Below are positions 1 to 7,400 of a stretch of 64,000 nucleotides of DNA, in pieces (the first letter of the stretch is position 1; every line of letters begins with the position of its first letter). This DNA is from Cobetia sp. cqz5-12. Lineage in GTDB: Bacteria; Pseudomonadota; Gammaproteobacteria; Pseudomonadales; Halomonadaceae. Both the position numbers and the translations under genes were made by a program. The notes under the pieces were generated by a model. The model ran no database searches. It had not been told where the DNA came from and saw only the letters and a program-made list of their open reading frames with translations. Location of the stretch: assembly GCF_016495405.1 (NCBI RefSeq), contig NZ_CP044522.1, positions 3,271,638 through 3,335,637 on the forward strand, in the 5' to 3' direction.

Positions 1-736
1 GCCACATGGCCGCGCCTTCGGTGAGGCTGATGCCATGCACCTGCGTCTCGGGGCGAATCGCCTTGAGCGCCGCCCCGATCCCGCCGAGCAGGCCGCCGCC
101 GGACAGTCCGATCAGCACCCGATCGAGCTGCGGGCAATCCTCCATCAACTCAAGCCCGATGGTGCCCTGACCGGCTGCGATCAGCGGATCATCGAAGGGC
201 GGCACCGCCAGCATGCCCTCCTCCTCGACCAGCCGATTGACCTCGTGGAAGGCCTCGTCCTGGCTGCGTCCGATCCGGCGCACCTCGACACTGCCGCCAG
301 TGGCACCGCCCAGTTCACCCAGCGCCTCGATGGCACGCACCTTGTTGGCGGGCACCTGCTCGGAGAGACAGATGACCGCCTTCAAGCCACGGCGCATCGC
401 GGCGTAGGCCAGCGCGCGACCGTGATTACCGGTCGAGGCAGTGGTCACGCCGCGCTGGAGGCGCTCGAAGGCCTCTCCAGCGGCCTGATCCGCCACGGCG
501 GCCAGCAGATTGCTGGCCCCGCGCAGCTTGAAGGCGCCGGTGGGCTGGCGGGTCTCCAGCTTGAGCAGAATCTCGGCATCGAAGCGGCGCGACAGCGCCG
601 GTGAAGGCACCAGCGCCGTGCGTTCGACGCCCGTGGCTATCGATGAATGAAACAGCCGCTGGCGCGCGGCATAGATATCGGCCAGCGCCAGCGGCGTTTC
701 CCGTGTGCTCTTGAGCGGGGGTAGGGTCAATGCCAT
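1..736 (-). CDS. PLP-dependent threonine/serine dehydratase family protein (EutB-like), 3' part outside window
   Basis: Partial: about 245 N-terminal codons are visible and the gene continues past the left edge. The translation begins MALTLPPL and holds the fold-type II PLP features of threonine dehydratases: the GAFKLRGASN segment with the PLP lysine, TGNHGRALAYAA, and the glycine loop SGGGLLGG. The ATG lies 3 nt after the stop of the upstream aminotransferase gene, so the two are probably translationally coupled. Family members dehydrate/deaminate hydroxy-amino acids. Beside DoeC/DoeD-like genes the best guess is the hydroxyectoine-utilisation dehydratase EutB. A plain IlvA/TdcB-type threonine dehydratase cannot be excluded from the N-terminal part alone. 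Fold confidence is high; the exact substrate is inferred. Confidence 0.85.
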   Translation of the reverse strand, partial: MALTLPPLKSTRETPLALADIYAARQRLFHSSIATGVERTALVPSPALSRRFDAEILLKLETRQPTGAFKLRGASNLLAAVADQAAGEAFERLQRGVTTASTGNHGRALAYAAMRRGLKAVICLSEQVPANKVRAIEALGELGGATGGSVEVRRIGRSQDEAFHEVNRLVEEEGMLAVPPFDDPLIAAGQGTIGLELMEDCPQLDRVLIGLSGGGLLGGIGAALKAIRPETQVHGISLTEGAAMW

Positions 737-739
737 GGC

Positions 740-2230
740 CTACTTGTCACCAGAAGCGAGGCCACCAGAAGCGGAATCACCGGAAGCGAGGTCGCCGCTC
801 GCGATCAGTTCCTGGTGAACCTTGTCCACGGCGCGGCGCGCGCGGGCGATGATGTCATCGATCTCCTCGGGGGTGACCACCAGCGGCGGCGCGAAGCCGA
901 GAATGTCGCCCTGCGGCATGCCACGGGCGATCAGCCCCTCCTCGAGGGCTGCCGCCGAGATGCGCGGGCCGACCTTGAGCGCGGAATCGAACGCCTTGCG
1001 CTGTGACGGCTGCGGCGAGAACTCCAGCGCCGCCAGCAGGCCGATGCCACGCACGTCGCCGACGATGGGGTGATCGGCGAAGGCTTCCTTCATGGCCTTC
1101 TGCAGATAGGCACCGGTATCGCGGGCGTTGTCCACCAGACCCTCGCGACGGATGATCTCCAGGTTGGCGACACCGGCGGCGGCACCCAGCGCATGACCGG
1201 AGTAGGTCCAGCCGTGGCCGATGGGGCCGAATTCACCGGTGCCCTGCTCCAGCACCTTCCACACGCGGTCACCGACGATGACCCCGGACAGCGGTTGGTA
1301 GGCGCTGGTCAGGCCCTTGGCGATGGTGACCAGATCCGGCTTGATGCCGAAGTGCTGATAGCCGAACTGGCTGCCGATGCGCCCGAAGCCACACACCACT
1401 TCATCGCAGATCAACAGGATGTCGTGACGCTTGAGTACGGCCTGGATGGCGTCCCAGTAGCCCTCCGGCGGCGGCACGATGCCACCGGTGCCCAGCACCG
1501 GCTCGCCGATGAAGGCGCCGATGGTCTCCGGCCCTTCGGCCTGGATCATCGCCTCGAGCTTGTCGGCGCACCAGGTAGAGAATTCACACTCGCTCATCTC
1601 GGCGCACTCGGCGGGACGACGATAGTAGTCAGGTGCCTCGGTATGCAGGATGCCGGCAATCGGCAGGTCGAAGTGATCATGGAAGGCCGCCAACCCGGTC
1701 AGCGAGCCGGAAGCGATGCCGGAGCCGTGATAGCCGCGCCAGCGCGAGATGACCTTCTTCTTCTCCGGCTTGCCGATCACGTTGTGGTAATAGCGCACCA
1801 GCTTGAGCTGGGTCTCATTGGCATCACTGCCGGACATGCCGTAGTAGACCTTGGACATCCCAGGCCCGGCCAGTTCGAGAATCTTCTCGGACAGCGCGAT
1901 CTGCGGCTCGTTCGAGTGGCCGACATAGGTGTGGTAATAGCTGAGCTTGAGGGCCTGCTCGTGGATGGCATCGGCGACTTCCGTGCGCCCGTAACCGATG
2001 TTGACGCAGTAGAGACCGGCGAAGCCGTCGATCAGCTCACGCCCGTCGCGCTCACGGATACGAATGCCTTCGCCGCCGGTGATCACGCGGCCCGGGGCAT
2101 CGCCCTGGGCGAAATCACGCAGGTGGGTGGAGGCATGGAAGGTGACCTTGCGATCACGACGAATCAGCTCGTCGGTGCTGATGCTGTCATCGAAGCCGAC
2201 AGACTGACGTTGGGTGTTATCGGTGCTCAT
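740..2230 (-). CDS. Class III aminotransferase, DoeD-like (diaminobutyrate/omega-amino acid transaminase)
   Basis: PLP-dependent class III (omega) aminotransferase of 496 aa. Visible family features are the N-terminal substrate region (YCVNIGYGR), the MSGSDANETQLK cofactor-binding segment, the ICDEVVCGFGR motif with the PLP-contacting Asp, and TIAKGLTSAYQPL with the Schiff-base lysine. The start is set at the ATG preceded by GGAGAG; an in-frame ATG 51 nt upstream lacks a good ribosome site. It follows an aldehyde dehydrogenase gene and is coupled to a dehydratase gene, the arrangement expected for the late steps of ectoine breakdown (diaminobutyrate to aspartate semialdehyde). A GABA or other omega-amino acid transaminase is the alternative. 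The C-terminus ends in a low-complexity tail built from ASGD/ASGG units encoded by a 15-bp tandem repeat, which is unlikely to be catalytic. Confidence 0.88.
   Translation of the reverse strand: MSTDNTQRQSVGFDDSISTDELIRRDRKVTFHASTHLRDFAQGDAPGRVITGGEGIRIRERDGRELIDGFAGLYCVNIGYGRTEVADAIHEQALKLSYYHTYVGHSNEPQIALSEKILELAGPGMSKVYYGMSGSDANETQLKLVRYYHNVIGKPEKKKVISRWRGYHGSGIASGSLTGLAAFHDHFDLPIAGILHTEAPDYYRRPAECAEMSECEFSTWCADKLEAMIQAEGPETIGAFIGEPVLGTGGIVPPPEGYWDAIQAVLKRHDILLICDEVVCGFGRIGSQFGYQHFGIKPDLVTIAKGLTSAYQPLSGVIVGDRVWKVLEQGTGEFGPIGHGWTYSGHALGAAAGVANLEIIRREGLVDNARDTGAYLQKAMKEAFADHPIVGDVRGIGLLAALEFSPQPSQRKAFDSALKVGPRISAAALEEGLIARGMPQGDILGFAPPLVVTPEEIDDIIARARRAVDKVHQELIASGDLASGDSASGGLASGDK
747..806. 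repeat. 15-bp degenerate tandem repeat (4 units) at the 3' end of the aminotransferase gene
   Basis: Four consecutive 15-nt units at 747-761, 762-776, 777-791 and 792-806. The first three share TCACC(A/G)GAAGCG; the fourth is diverged. The period is a multiple of three, so the protein carries repeated ASGDL/ASGDS/ASGGL pentapeptides immediately before its stop codon. Confidence 0.8.
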
Positions 2231-2329
2231 GTGACTCTCCGAATGCTCAACTAGGGGCGATCGACCGGTGGGGTTGCTCAATGGCCACCAGTCGCCATGA
2301 TCGACATGTGACAGTGAAGGGTGTCCGTC

Positions 2330-3883
2330 TCAACTTCCGGAGGCGCTTTCCAGTCCACCCAGACAGTAGTACTTGATATCGAGATATTCCTCGAGCCCCT
2401 GACGGCCACCTTCGCGGCCCAGGCCGGATTGCTTGACGCCGCCGAAGGGAATCGGCGCGCCGGTCATCTTGACGGAATTGACCGAGACCATGCCGAAGCG
2501 CAGGCCACGCATCAGCTGCCAGATGCGGCGCACATCGTGGGTATAGACGTAGGCGGCGAGGCCGTATTCGGTGTCGTTGGCCATCGCGATCACCTCTTCC
2601 TCATCGTGCCAGGCGGTGATGCCGGCCACCGGCGAGAAGGTTTCCTCGCGCCAGACGCGCATGTCGGGCGTGATGTCGGCCAGCAGTACCGGCATGAAGA
2701 AGTTGGGGCCCGGCGCCATGCTCTGGTCGCCGTGGATCAGTCGCGCGCCCCGCTCGACGGCGTCATCGACGATGGTCTGCGCCTTGGCGACGGCATCGCG
2801 GTGGATCAGCGGGCCAAGGTCGATCCCCTTCACCTGACCGTTGCCGACCTTGAGCTGCTTCATGATGCGCGCGAAGTGGCTCAGGAAGTCCTCGTAGAGG
2901 CTGTCGTGGACCAGGATACGGTCGGCCGCGAGGCAGTCCTGACCGGAGGTCTGGAACTTGGCATCGACGGCGGCGCGCGCCGCCTCCTCGGGGTCCATGT
3001 CCGGCCCGACGATGAAGGGCGCATTGCCGCCCAGTTCCAGCGAGACGCGCTTGACGCTGTCGGCGCACTGTTTCAGCAGCAGACGCCCGACCCGGGTGGA
3101 GCCGGTGAACGAGAGCCCCGCGACACGCGGGTCATCACACAGCTGCTTCGAGACCTCGGAGGCCTCGCCGGTGATGACGCTGAAGACACCGGCGGGAATG
3201 CCGGCGCGCTCGGCCAGCTCCGCCAGCGCCAGCGCCGAGAACGGCGTCTCGCCGGCCGGCTTGACCAGCACCGTGCAACCGGCCGCCAGCGCGGCGGCAG
3301 CCTTGCGGGTGATCATCGCGAGCGGGAAGTTCCACGGCGTGATCAGCGCAGCCACGCCGATGGGCTCACGCACGGTGCCCAGCGCGGCATTGGGGATGTG
3401 GCTGGGGATGGTCTCGCCGAAGGCACGATTGCCCTCCTCGGCGAACCAGTGAACGAAGCTGGCGCCGTATTCCACCTCGCCACGCGCATCGTCCAGCGAC
3501 TTGCCCTGCTCACGCGTCATCAGCATGGCCAGGTCTTCCTTGTGGGCGCGGATGAGGTCGTACCAGGCATCCAGCAGCTCATCGCGCTGATCGACGCGCA
3601 GCTTGCGCCATTCCCGCTGGGCCTCATCGGCGGTGGCGATGGCGGCGTCGATCTGCGCCTCCTCGAGCCACGGCACCTGGCCGAGGCGCTCGCCGGTGGC
3701 GGGGTCGAAGACCGCCTCCTCACGTCCACCTTCGCCATGCACCCAGCAGCCATTCACATAGGCGAGCTGGCGAAACAGGCGCGGATCTTCCAGGGCAATG
3801 CCTTCGCTGGCGAACTGGGTGTGCTCGGACGTCGCTCCGTCCTGGGAAGTTGCCCACTGTCGTGCAAGAGATTGAGCACTCAT
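2330..3883 (-). CDS. NAD(P)-dependent aldehyde dehydrogenase, DoeC/GabD-like
   Basis: Aldehyde dehydrogenase superfamily enzyme of 517 aa, closest in pattern to succinate-semialdehyde/aspartate-semialdehyde dehydrogenases. Visible features are the cofactor segment ITPWNFPLAMITRK, SFTGSTRVGR, the catalytic-Glu motif VSLELGGNAPFIV, and the cysteine motif TSGQDCLAADR. The start is the ATG preceded by GGGAGAC; the longer open frame upstream lacks a ribosome site. It is the first gene of a minus-strand set with the aminotransferase (99 nt downstream) and the dehydratase. Context suggests oxidation of aspartate semialdehyde to aspartate in ectoine degradation (DoeC). GabD-type succinate-semialdehyde oxidation is the main alternative. 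The N-terminus is about 30 residues longer than typical GabD. Confidence 0.88.
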   Translation of the reverse strand: MSAQSLARQWATSQDGATSEHTQFASEGIALEDPRLFRQLAYVNGCWVHGEGGREEAVFDPATGERLGQVPWLEEAQIDAAIATADEAQREWRKLRVDQRDELLDAWYDLIRAHKEDLAMLMTREQGKSLDDARGEVEYGASFVHWFAEEGNRAFGETIPSHIPNAALGTVREPIGVAALITPWNFPLAMITRKAAAALAAGCTVLVKPAGETPFSALALAELAERAGIPAGVFSVITGEASEVSKQLCDDPRVAGLSFTGSTRVGRLLLKQCADSVKRVSLELGGNAPFIVGPDMDPEEAARAAVDAKFQTSGQDCLAADRILVHDSLYEDFLSHFARIMKQLKVGNGQVKGIDLGPLIHRDAVAKAQTIVDDAVERGARLIHGDQSMAPGPNFFMPVLLADITPDMRVWREETFSPVAGITAWHDEEEVIAMANDTEYGLAAYVYTHDVRRIWQLMRGLRFGMVSVNSVKMTGAPIPFGGVKQSGLGREGGRQGLEEYLDIKYYCLGGLESASGS

Positions 3884-4105
3884 CGCTTGTCTCCCGGGCC
3901 GCACGGCCGTCATCTGAGAAGGCGGAACACCGCCAAGGACGACGCCCACCGAAACGCGGCGGGCGTCATGTGATGACCTCAGTGTGGGGGAGATACGACA
4001 TGGAGACTTTCGGAATACCCGCCAACGACTTGGCGTTCTTTCTGTTGTGGCGGGCAAAGTGCGGATTCTTTCTGTGTGGCGAGTTCCTGACTAGACCGTT
4101 ATAGA

Positions 4106-4146
4106 TCAGAGCGTCATGGCTCAGAACGTCAAGTGTCAGAACGTCA
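4106..4146. repeat. Degenerate TCAGAACGTCA repeats after the hemerythrin gene
   Basis: Three copies of an 11-nt core at 4106-4116 (TCAGAGCGTCA), 4121-4131 and 4136-4146 (both TCAGAACGTCA) spaced 15 nt apart. A weaker relative (ATCAGGCGGTCA) runs over the stop codon of the hemerythrin gene at 4166. They lie in the gap between two minus-strand genes. Confidence 0.7.
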
Positions 4147-4165
4147 CTGATTGGACCGCCATGGA

Positions 4166-4714
4166 TCAGGCGGTCACGACATCACTCTCGGTCAGCTCGG
4201 CGTAGAGTTCCGGGTAGGCTTCCTGAAGGCGCTCAAGCTCGCTGCGCGCATGCGGAATGGCATCGGTCAGCTGCTGCCATTCCTCGTCACTGAGGTTGTC
4301 GCGCATCAGCGGGAACAGCTCCTGGCGCTCGGCACGCAGATAATCACGGTGTGCCTCCACATATTCGCGCAGGTCGGCATTGAACTGATCCATCGGGATG
4401 ATCTGGTCCATCAGGATGCTGTCGAGGTTGTCAGACAGCTTGTCCAGACGCTCGTGCAGGGTGCGATATTGCTGGATAAGGCGCTGACAGAGTGGCGCGG
4501 CGTCTTCGGAGCGTTCGCACAGCATCTGGGTGCATTGACGCTCCAGCGGAATGATGAAGCCCTGCATGTAATCGAGAATGTAATCCACCACCTCACGCAT
4601 CATGCGAAAGTCGGGACGCTCACCACTGACAAGCGTCTTGTGGCGGTGCGAAAGCACGTGCAGCAGACGGGCCATGTTGGCGTGGTCCTGGCGCAGCTGA
4701 GTCACATTGGGCAT
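4166..4714 (-). CDS. Hemerythrin-like domain protein
   Basis: All-helical protein of 182 aa with the hemerythrin-like opening LRQDHANMARLL (residues about 7-18) and a C-terminal HRDYLRAERQELFPL helix typical of the HxxxExxLFP di-iron ligand helix. The ATG is chosen because a near-perfect AGGAGGA ribosome site precedes it; an upstream ATG 90 nt earlier has none. Family members bind a non-haem di-iron centre and sense or carry O2/NO, or buffer iron. Oddly, the segment that usually reads HHPxEE appears here as FIIPLERQC, so a histidine ligand seems replaced and two cysteines lie close by. Metal occupancy may therefore differ from the classical site. It is a single gene, flanked by the catabolic set and by rarA on the opposite strand. 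Confidence 0.8.
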   Translation of the reverse strand: MPNVTQLRQDHANMARLLHVLSHRHKTLVSGERPDFRMMREVVDYILDYMQGFIIPLERQCTQMLCERSEDAAPLCQRLIQQYRTLHERLDKLSDNLDSILMDQIIPMDQFNADLREYVEAHRDYLRAERQELFPLMRDNLSDEEWQQLTDAIPHARSELERLQEAYPELYAELTESDVVTA

Positions 4715-5025
4715 GACTTCCTCCTCCTTACGGAACAGGTGGCCGATGCTGGCAGACAGCGCTGCCGCCTCGGGCATTGCTACCGAATGTAGCAATGTCG
4801 TCACCTAGAAGTGTAGGACACATCCCCCGAGCGCCAGTTAGACGTTGGGTGGGATTGCCTAAATGAGCGTGTCATGCTGTCAGGAAAACATGACAGTCTG
4901 GTGCAATGCCACGCGCGGCCTGAGGCCGCTGATCGAGCGCGCCACCCTGCTGATTTGTACAGGCCTGCAGGATCGGCCATGATGAGCGCAATACTGCCCC
5001 ACGCCTGCCGGAGCCAGACTCGCCG
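4715..5025. other. Intergenic region between divergent hemerythrin-like gene and rarA
   Basis: About 310 nt holding the ribosome site of the hemerythrin-like gene at its left end and the rarA leader at its right end. A small hairpin (CTGTCA and TGACAG arms, near 4880-4900) is visible. No convincing gene or clear promoter pair is seen. Confidence 0.5.
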
Positions 5026-6393
5026 ATGGATCTTTTTGCCGATACCGCCTCGAATTCCCATGCGCCACTGGCCTTCCGCATGCGTCCCCGCACCCTGGAT
5101 GACTACATCGGACAGACAGCGTTGGTCGGACCTGATATGCCGCTGCGCCAGATGGTGGCCTCCGGGGTGGTGCGCTCGATGATCCTGTGGGGGCCGCCGG
5201 GCGTCGGCAAGACGACGCTGGCCGAGATTCTGGCCAAGGGCTGTGATGCCCATCTGGAGCAGCTCTCGGCGGTGATGGCCGGCGTCAAGGACATCCGCGA
5301 GGTGGTGGAGCGCGCCAGACACTTCCAGGCCAGCGATCGCCAGACGGTGATGTTTCTCGATGAGATCCATCGCCTCAACAAGAGCCAGCAGGATGCCCTG
5401 CTGCCGCATGTGGAATCCGGCCTGCTGACGCTGATCGGCGCGACCACCGAGAATCCGTCCTTCGAGGTCAACTCCGCCTTGCTGTCACGGGCGCGGGTCT
5501 ACGTGCTCAAGGCCCTGGAGACGAAAGACCTGATCGAGGTGCTGACGCGCGCCCTGCAGGATGAGGTCAACGGCCTCGGCAAGCGTCACATCGACGCCAG
5601 CCGCGAGACGCTGACCCGCATCGCGCGCTCGGCCTCCGGCGATGCACGCCGTGCCCTGGGCCTGCTGGAGACCGCCTGTGACTTCGTGCGCCGTGAGCCA
5701 GACGCCGAGGGGGGAACGCGCGAGATACTCGAGGACAGTTCGCTGGAGGCCGTGCTCGGCCATCAGGCTTCCAGTTTCGACAAGCAGGGCGATGACTATT
5801 ACGACCTGCTGTCGGCGATCCACAAGTCGATACGCTCCTCGCGGCCCGACGCGGCGCTGCTGTACATGGCGCGCTTCATGGATGGTGGCGGCGACCCACT
5901 GGATGTCGTGCGGCGCCTGACGGCGATTGCCTCAGAGGATGTCGGCAACGCCGACCCACGCGCCCTGCCGCTGACCATCGCCGCGTGGGACGCCTATCTG
6001 CGCCTGGGGGACTATGAGGGCCAGCGCGCCATCGCCCACGCGGCGATCCACCTGGCCATCGCGCCCAAGAGCAACGCCATCGAGGTGGCCTGGAAGGAAG
6101 CCAAGGCCTTCGTGCGCCAGCAGCCCCACTTCGGGGTGCCGGTCTATCTGCGCAATGCCCCGACCACGCTGATGAAGGAGCTGGGCATGGGCGAAGGCTA
6201 TCGCTATGCCCACAACGAGCCCAATGGCTATCCGGCCGGCAGCTCCCATAATGCCTGGCCAGAAGAGCTGCCGACCCAGCAGTTCTATCGCCCGACCCAG
6301 CATGGTGGCGAGAAGCGCTTCGCCGAGATTGAGCGCTGGCGCCGCGAGCAGGACGCCGCCGCAGACCGTGGCGAGATGCCCGGGCAGAACTGA
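5026..6393 (+). CDS. rarA: Replication-associated recombination protein A (RarA/MgsA AAA+ ATPase)
   Basis: AAA+ ATPase of 455 aa that acts at stalled or broken replication forks. Visible motifs are the N-terminal MDLF followed by RPRTLDDYIGQ, Walker A WGPPGVGKTT (about residues 55-64), Walker B VMFLDEIHR (about 108-116), and the sensor-1/arginine-finger region GATTENPSFEVNSALLSR. The C-terminal half carries the conserved tetramerisation/MgsA domain with YLRNAPTTLMKELGMG. Length and domain order match E. coli RarA. In E. coli rarA lies beside lolA and ftsK in the same direction. Here it faces lolA convergently, so the neighbourhood is kept but one arm is inverted. A strong bidirectional terminator follows. 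Confidence 0.97.
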   Translation: MDLFADTASNSHAPLAFRMRPRTLDDYIGQTALVGPDMPLRQMVASGVVRSMILWGPPGVGKTTLAEILAKGCDAHLEQLSAVMAGVKDIREVVERARHFQASDRQTVMFLDEIHRLNKSQQDALLPHVESGLLTLIGATTENPSFEVNSALLSRARVYVLKALETKDLIEVLTRALQDEVNGLGKRHIDASRETLTRIARSASGDARRALGLLETACDFVRREPDAEGGTREILEDSSLEAVLGHQASSFDKQGDDYYDLLSAIHKSIRSSRPDAALLYMARFMDGGGDPLDVVRRLTAIASEDVGNADPRALPLTIAAWDAYLRLGDYEGQRAIAHAAIHLAIAPKSNAIEVAWKEAKAFVRQQPHFGVPVYLRNAPTTLMKELGMGEGYRYAHNEPNGYPAGSSHNAWPEELPTQQFYRPTQHGGEKRFAEIERWRREQDAAADRGEMPGQN

Positions 6394-6441
6394 TCTGCGG
6401 CGAATCCTGCGCACACATGGCTGCCGAGCAATAACCGCGAT

Positions 6442-6483
6442 AAACAGGAACGCCCGGACCATCTGGTCCGGGCGTTCCTGTTT
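6442..6483. terminator. Bidirectional terminator between rarA and lolA
   Basis: Perfect 19-bp inverted repeat (arms 6442-6460 and 6465-6483, loop ATCT) with A-rich and T-rich ends, placed between the convergent rarA and lolA stops. It can terminate transcription from both sides. Confidence 0.9.
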
Positions 6484-6524
6484 GTTCAAGCATATTCAGG
6501 GTTTGCGCTGCCCCTTGAGCGTGA

Positions 6525-7193
6525 TCACTGCTCGCGAATGACGTCGGCGCCTTGCGGGATCTGGAACACGAAACGGCTATCCTGCAGCGACGGGTTGTAC
6601 TGCACGTTGCTGAAGTCGATCGCCGTGCGCTGACCGGTGGAATCCGCCATCTGCAGCATGTCGAGCTGCTCGCTGTCGAAGGTCAGCTTGAGGCTTTCAA
6701 ACAGCGTATCGGCCTGTTTGGGTGTCAGCGTGAAGGTCTCACGTGCGCCCTGCTGCTGACGCTTGACCGCATAGTTGGCGGTCAGCTCACTGGCACGACC
6801 GGACAGCAACAGCGCCGGCGTGTGGGTGACGCGCTCATCCAGCGGCTGCACGGTGACCTGCTCGAGGTCCGGGTCATGCAGATAGACTTCCTTGCCATCC
6901 GACACCACTTCCTGACGGTACGGCGCATCGACGCTCCAGCGGAACTTGCCCGGGCGCGACAGCCACATCTTGCCCTTGGCTTCCTGCAGACGCTGACCGG
7001 AGGCATCGAGGATCTGCTGGTCAAAGTCGGCAGCATAGGTCTTGAGCGGCTCCAGCAGGCGCGACAGGCGATCGCCTGCCGATTCCTCGGCGTGAGCTGG
7101 CAGAGCAGCCATGCCCAGCATCAGCGCGGCGCCCAGCCCCTTGGCCAGACGAGCGGTCAACGAAGAAATGAAAGAACGTGACGGTGTAATCAT
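6525..7193 (-). CDS. lolA: Outer-membrane lipoprotein carrier protein LolA
   Basis: Periplasmic chaperone of 222 aa that accepts lipoproteins from LolCDE and hands them to LolB. The N-terminus has a basic stretch and hydrophobic core ending PAHAEE, a typical Sec signal peptide (about residues 1-35). The mature part has the LolA pattern: DRLSRLLEPLKTYAADFDQ, MWLSRPGKFRW, Y(L)HDPDLEQVTV, and the C-terminal RFVFQIPQGADVI. The start is the ATG behind AAGGAG; an upstream ATG 63 nt away is not needed. It lies downstream of ftsK on the same strand, as in E. coli, separated by a hairpin. Confidence 0.95.
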   Translation of the reverse strand: MITPSRSFISSLTARLAKGLGAALMLGMAALPAHAEESAGDRLSRLLEPLKTYAADFDQQILDASGQRLQEAKGKMWLSRPGKFRWSVDAPYRQEVVSDGKEVYLHDPDLEQVTVQPLDERVTHTPALLLSGRASELTANYAVKRQQQGARETFTLTPKQADTLFESLKLTFDSEQLDMLQMADSTGQRTAIDFSNVQYNPSLQDSRFVFQIPQGADVIREQ

Positions 7194-7335
7194 GACACTC
7201 CTTGCGATGAGGAAGACCAGTGGCAAGCCTCGGCAACGGGCACCGATGCCCTGCATCTGACCCTCATCATTTCAGCGATTCGGGATGATTGCTGCCAATA
7301 TCCTGCTGACAGTGATCTGTTATCTGACGTCTTTG

Positions 7336-7368
7336 ACACGAAGGGGAGCAAAAAGCTCCCCTTCGTGT
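7336..7368. terminator. Hairpin between ftsK and lolA
   Basis: 14-bp perfect stem (7336-7349 with 7355-7368) and a five-A loop on the plus strand. It sits just after the ftsK stop on the minus strand. There is no long U tract, so it may attenuate rather than fully terminate read-through into lolA. Confidence 0.7.
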
Positions 7369-7400
7369 GTTCCAGCGTGCAACGACCAGGCCTGCGGCGA

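Noticed and set aside
2321..3973. 550-codon plus-strand frame opposite the aldehyde dehydrogenase
   Set aside because: It is a mirror frame of a gene with clear catalytic motifs; it has no ribosome site or recognisable domain.
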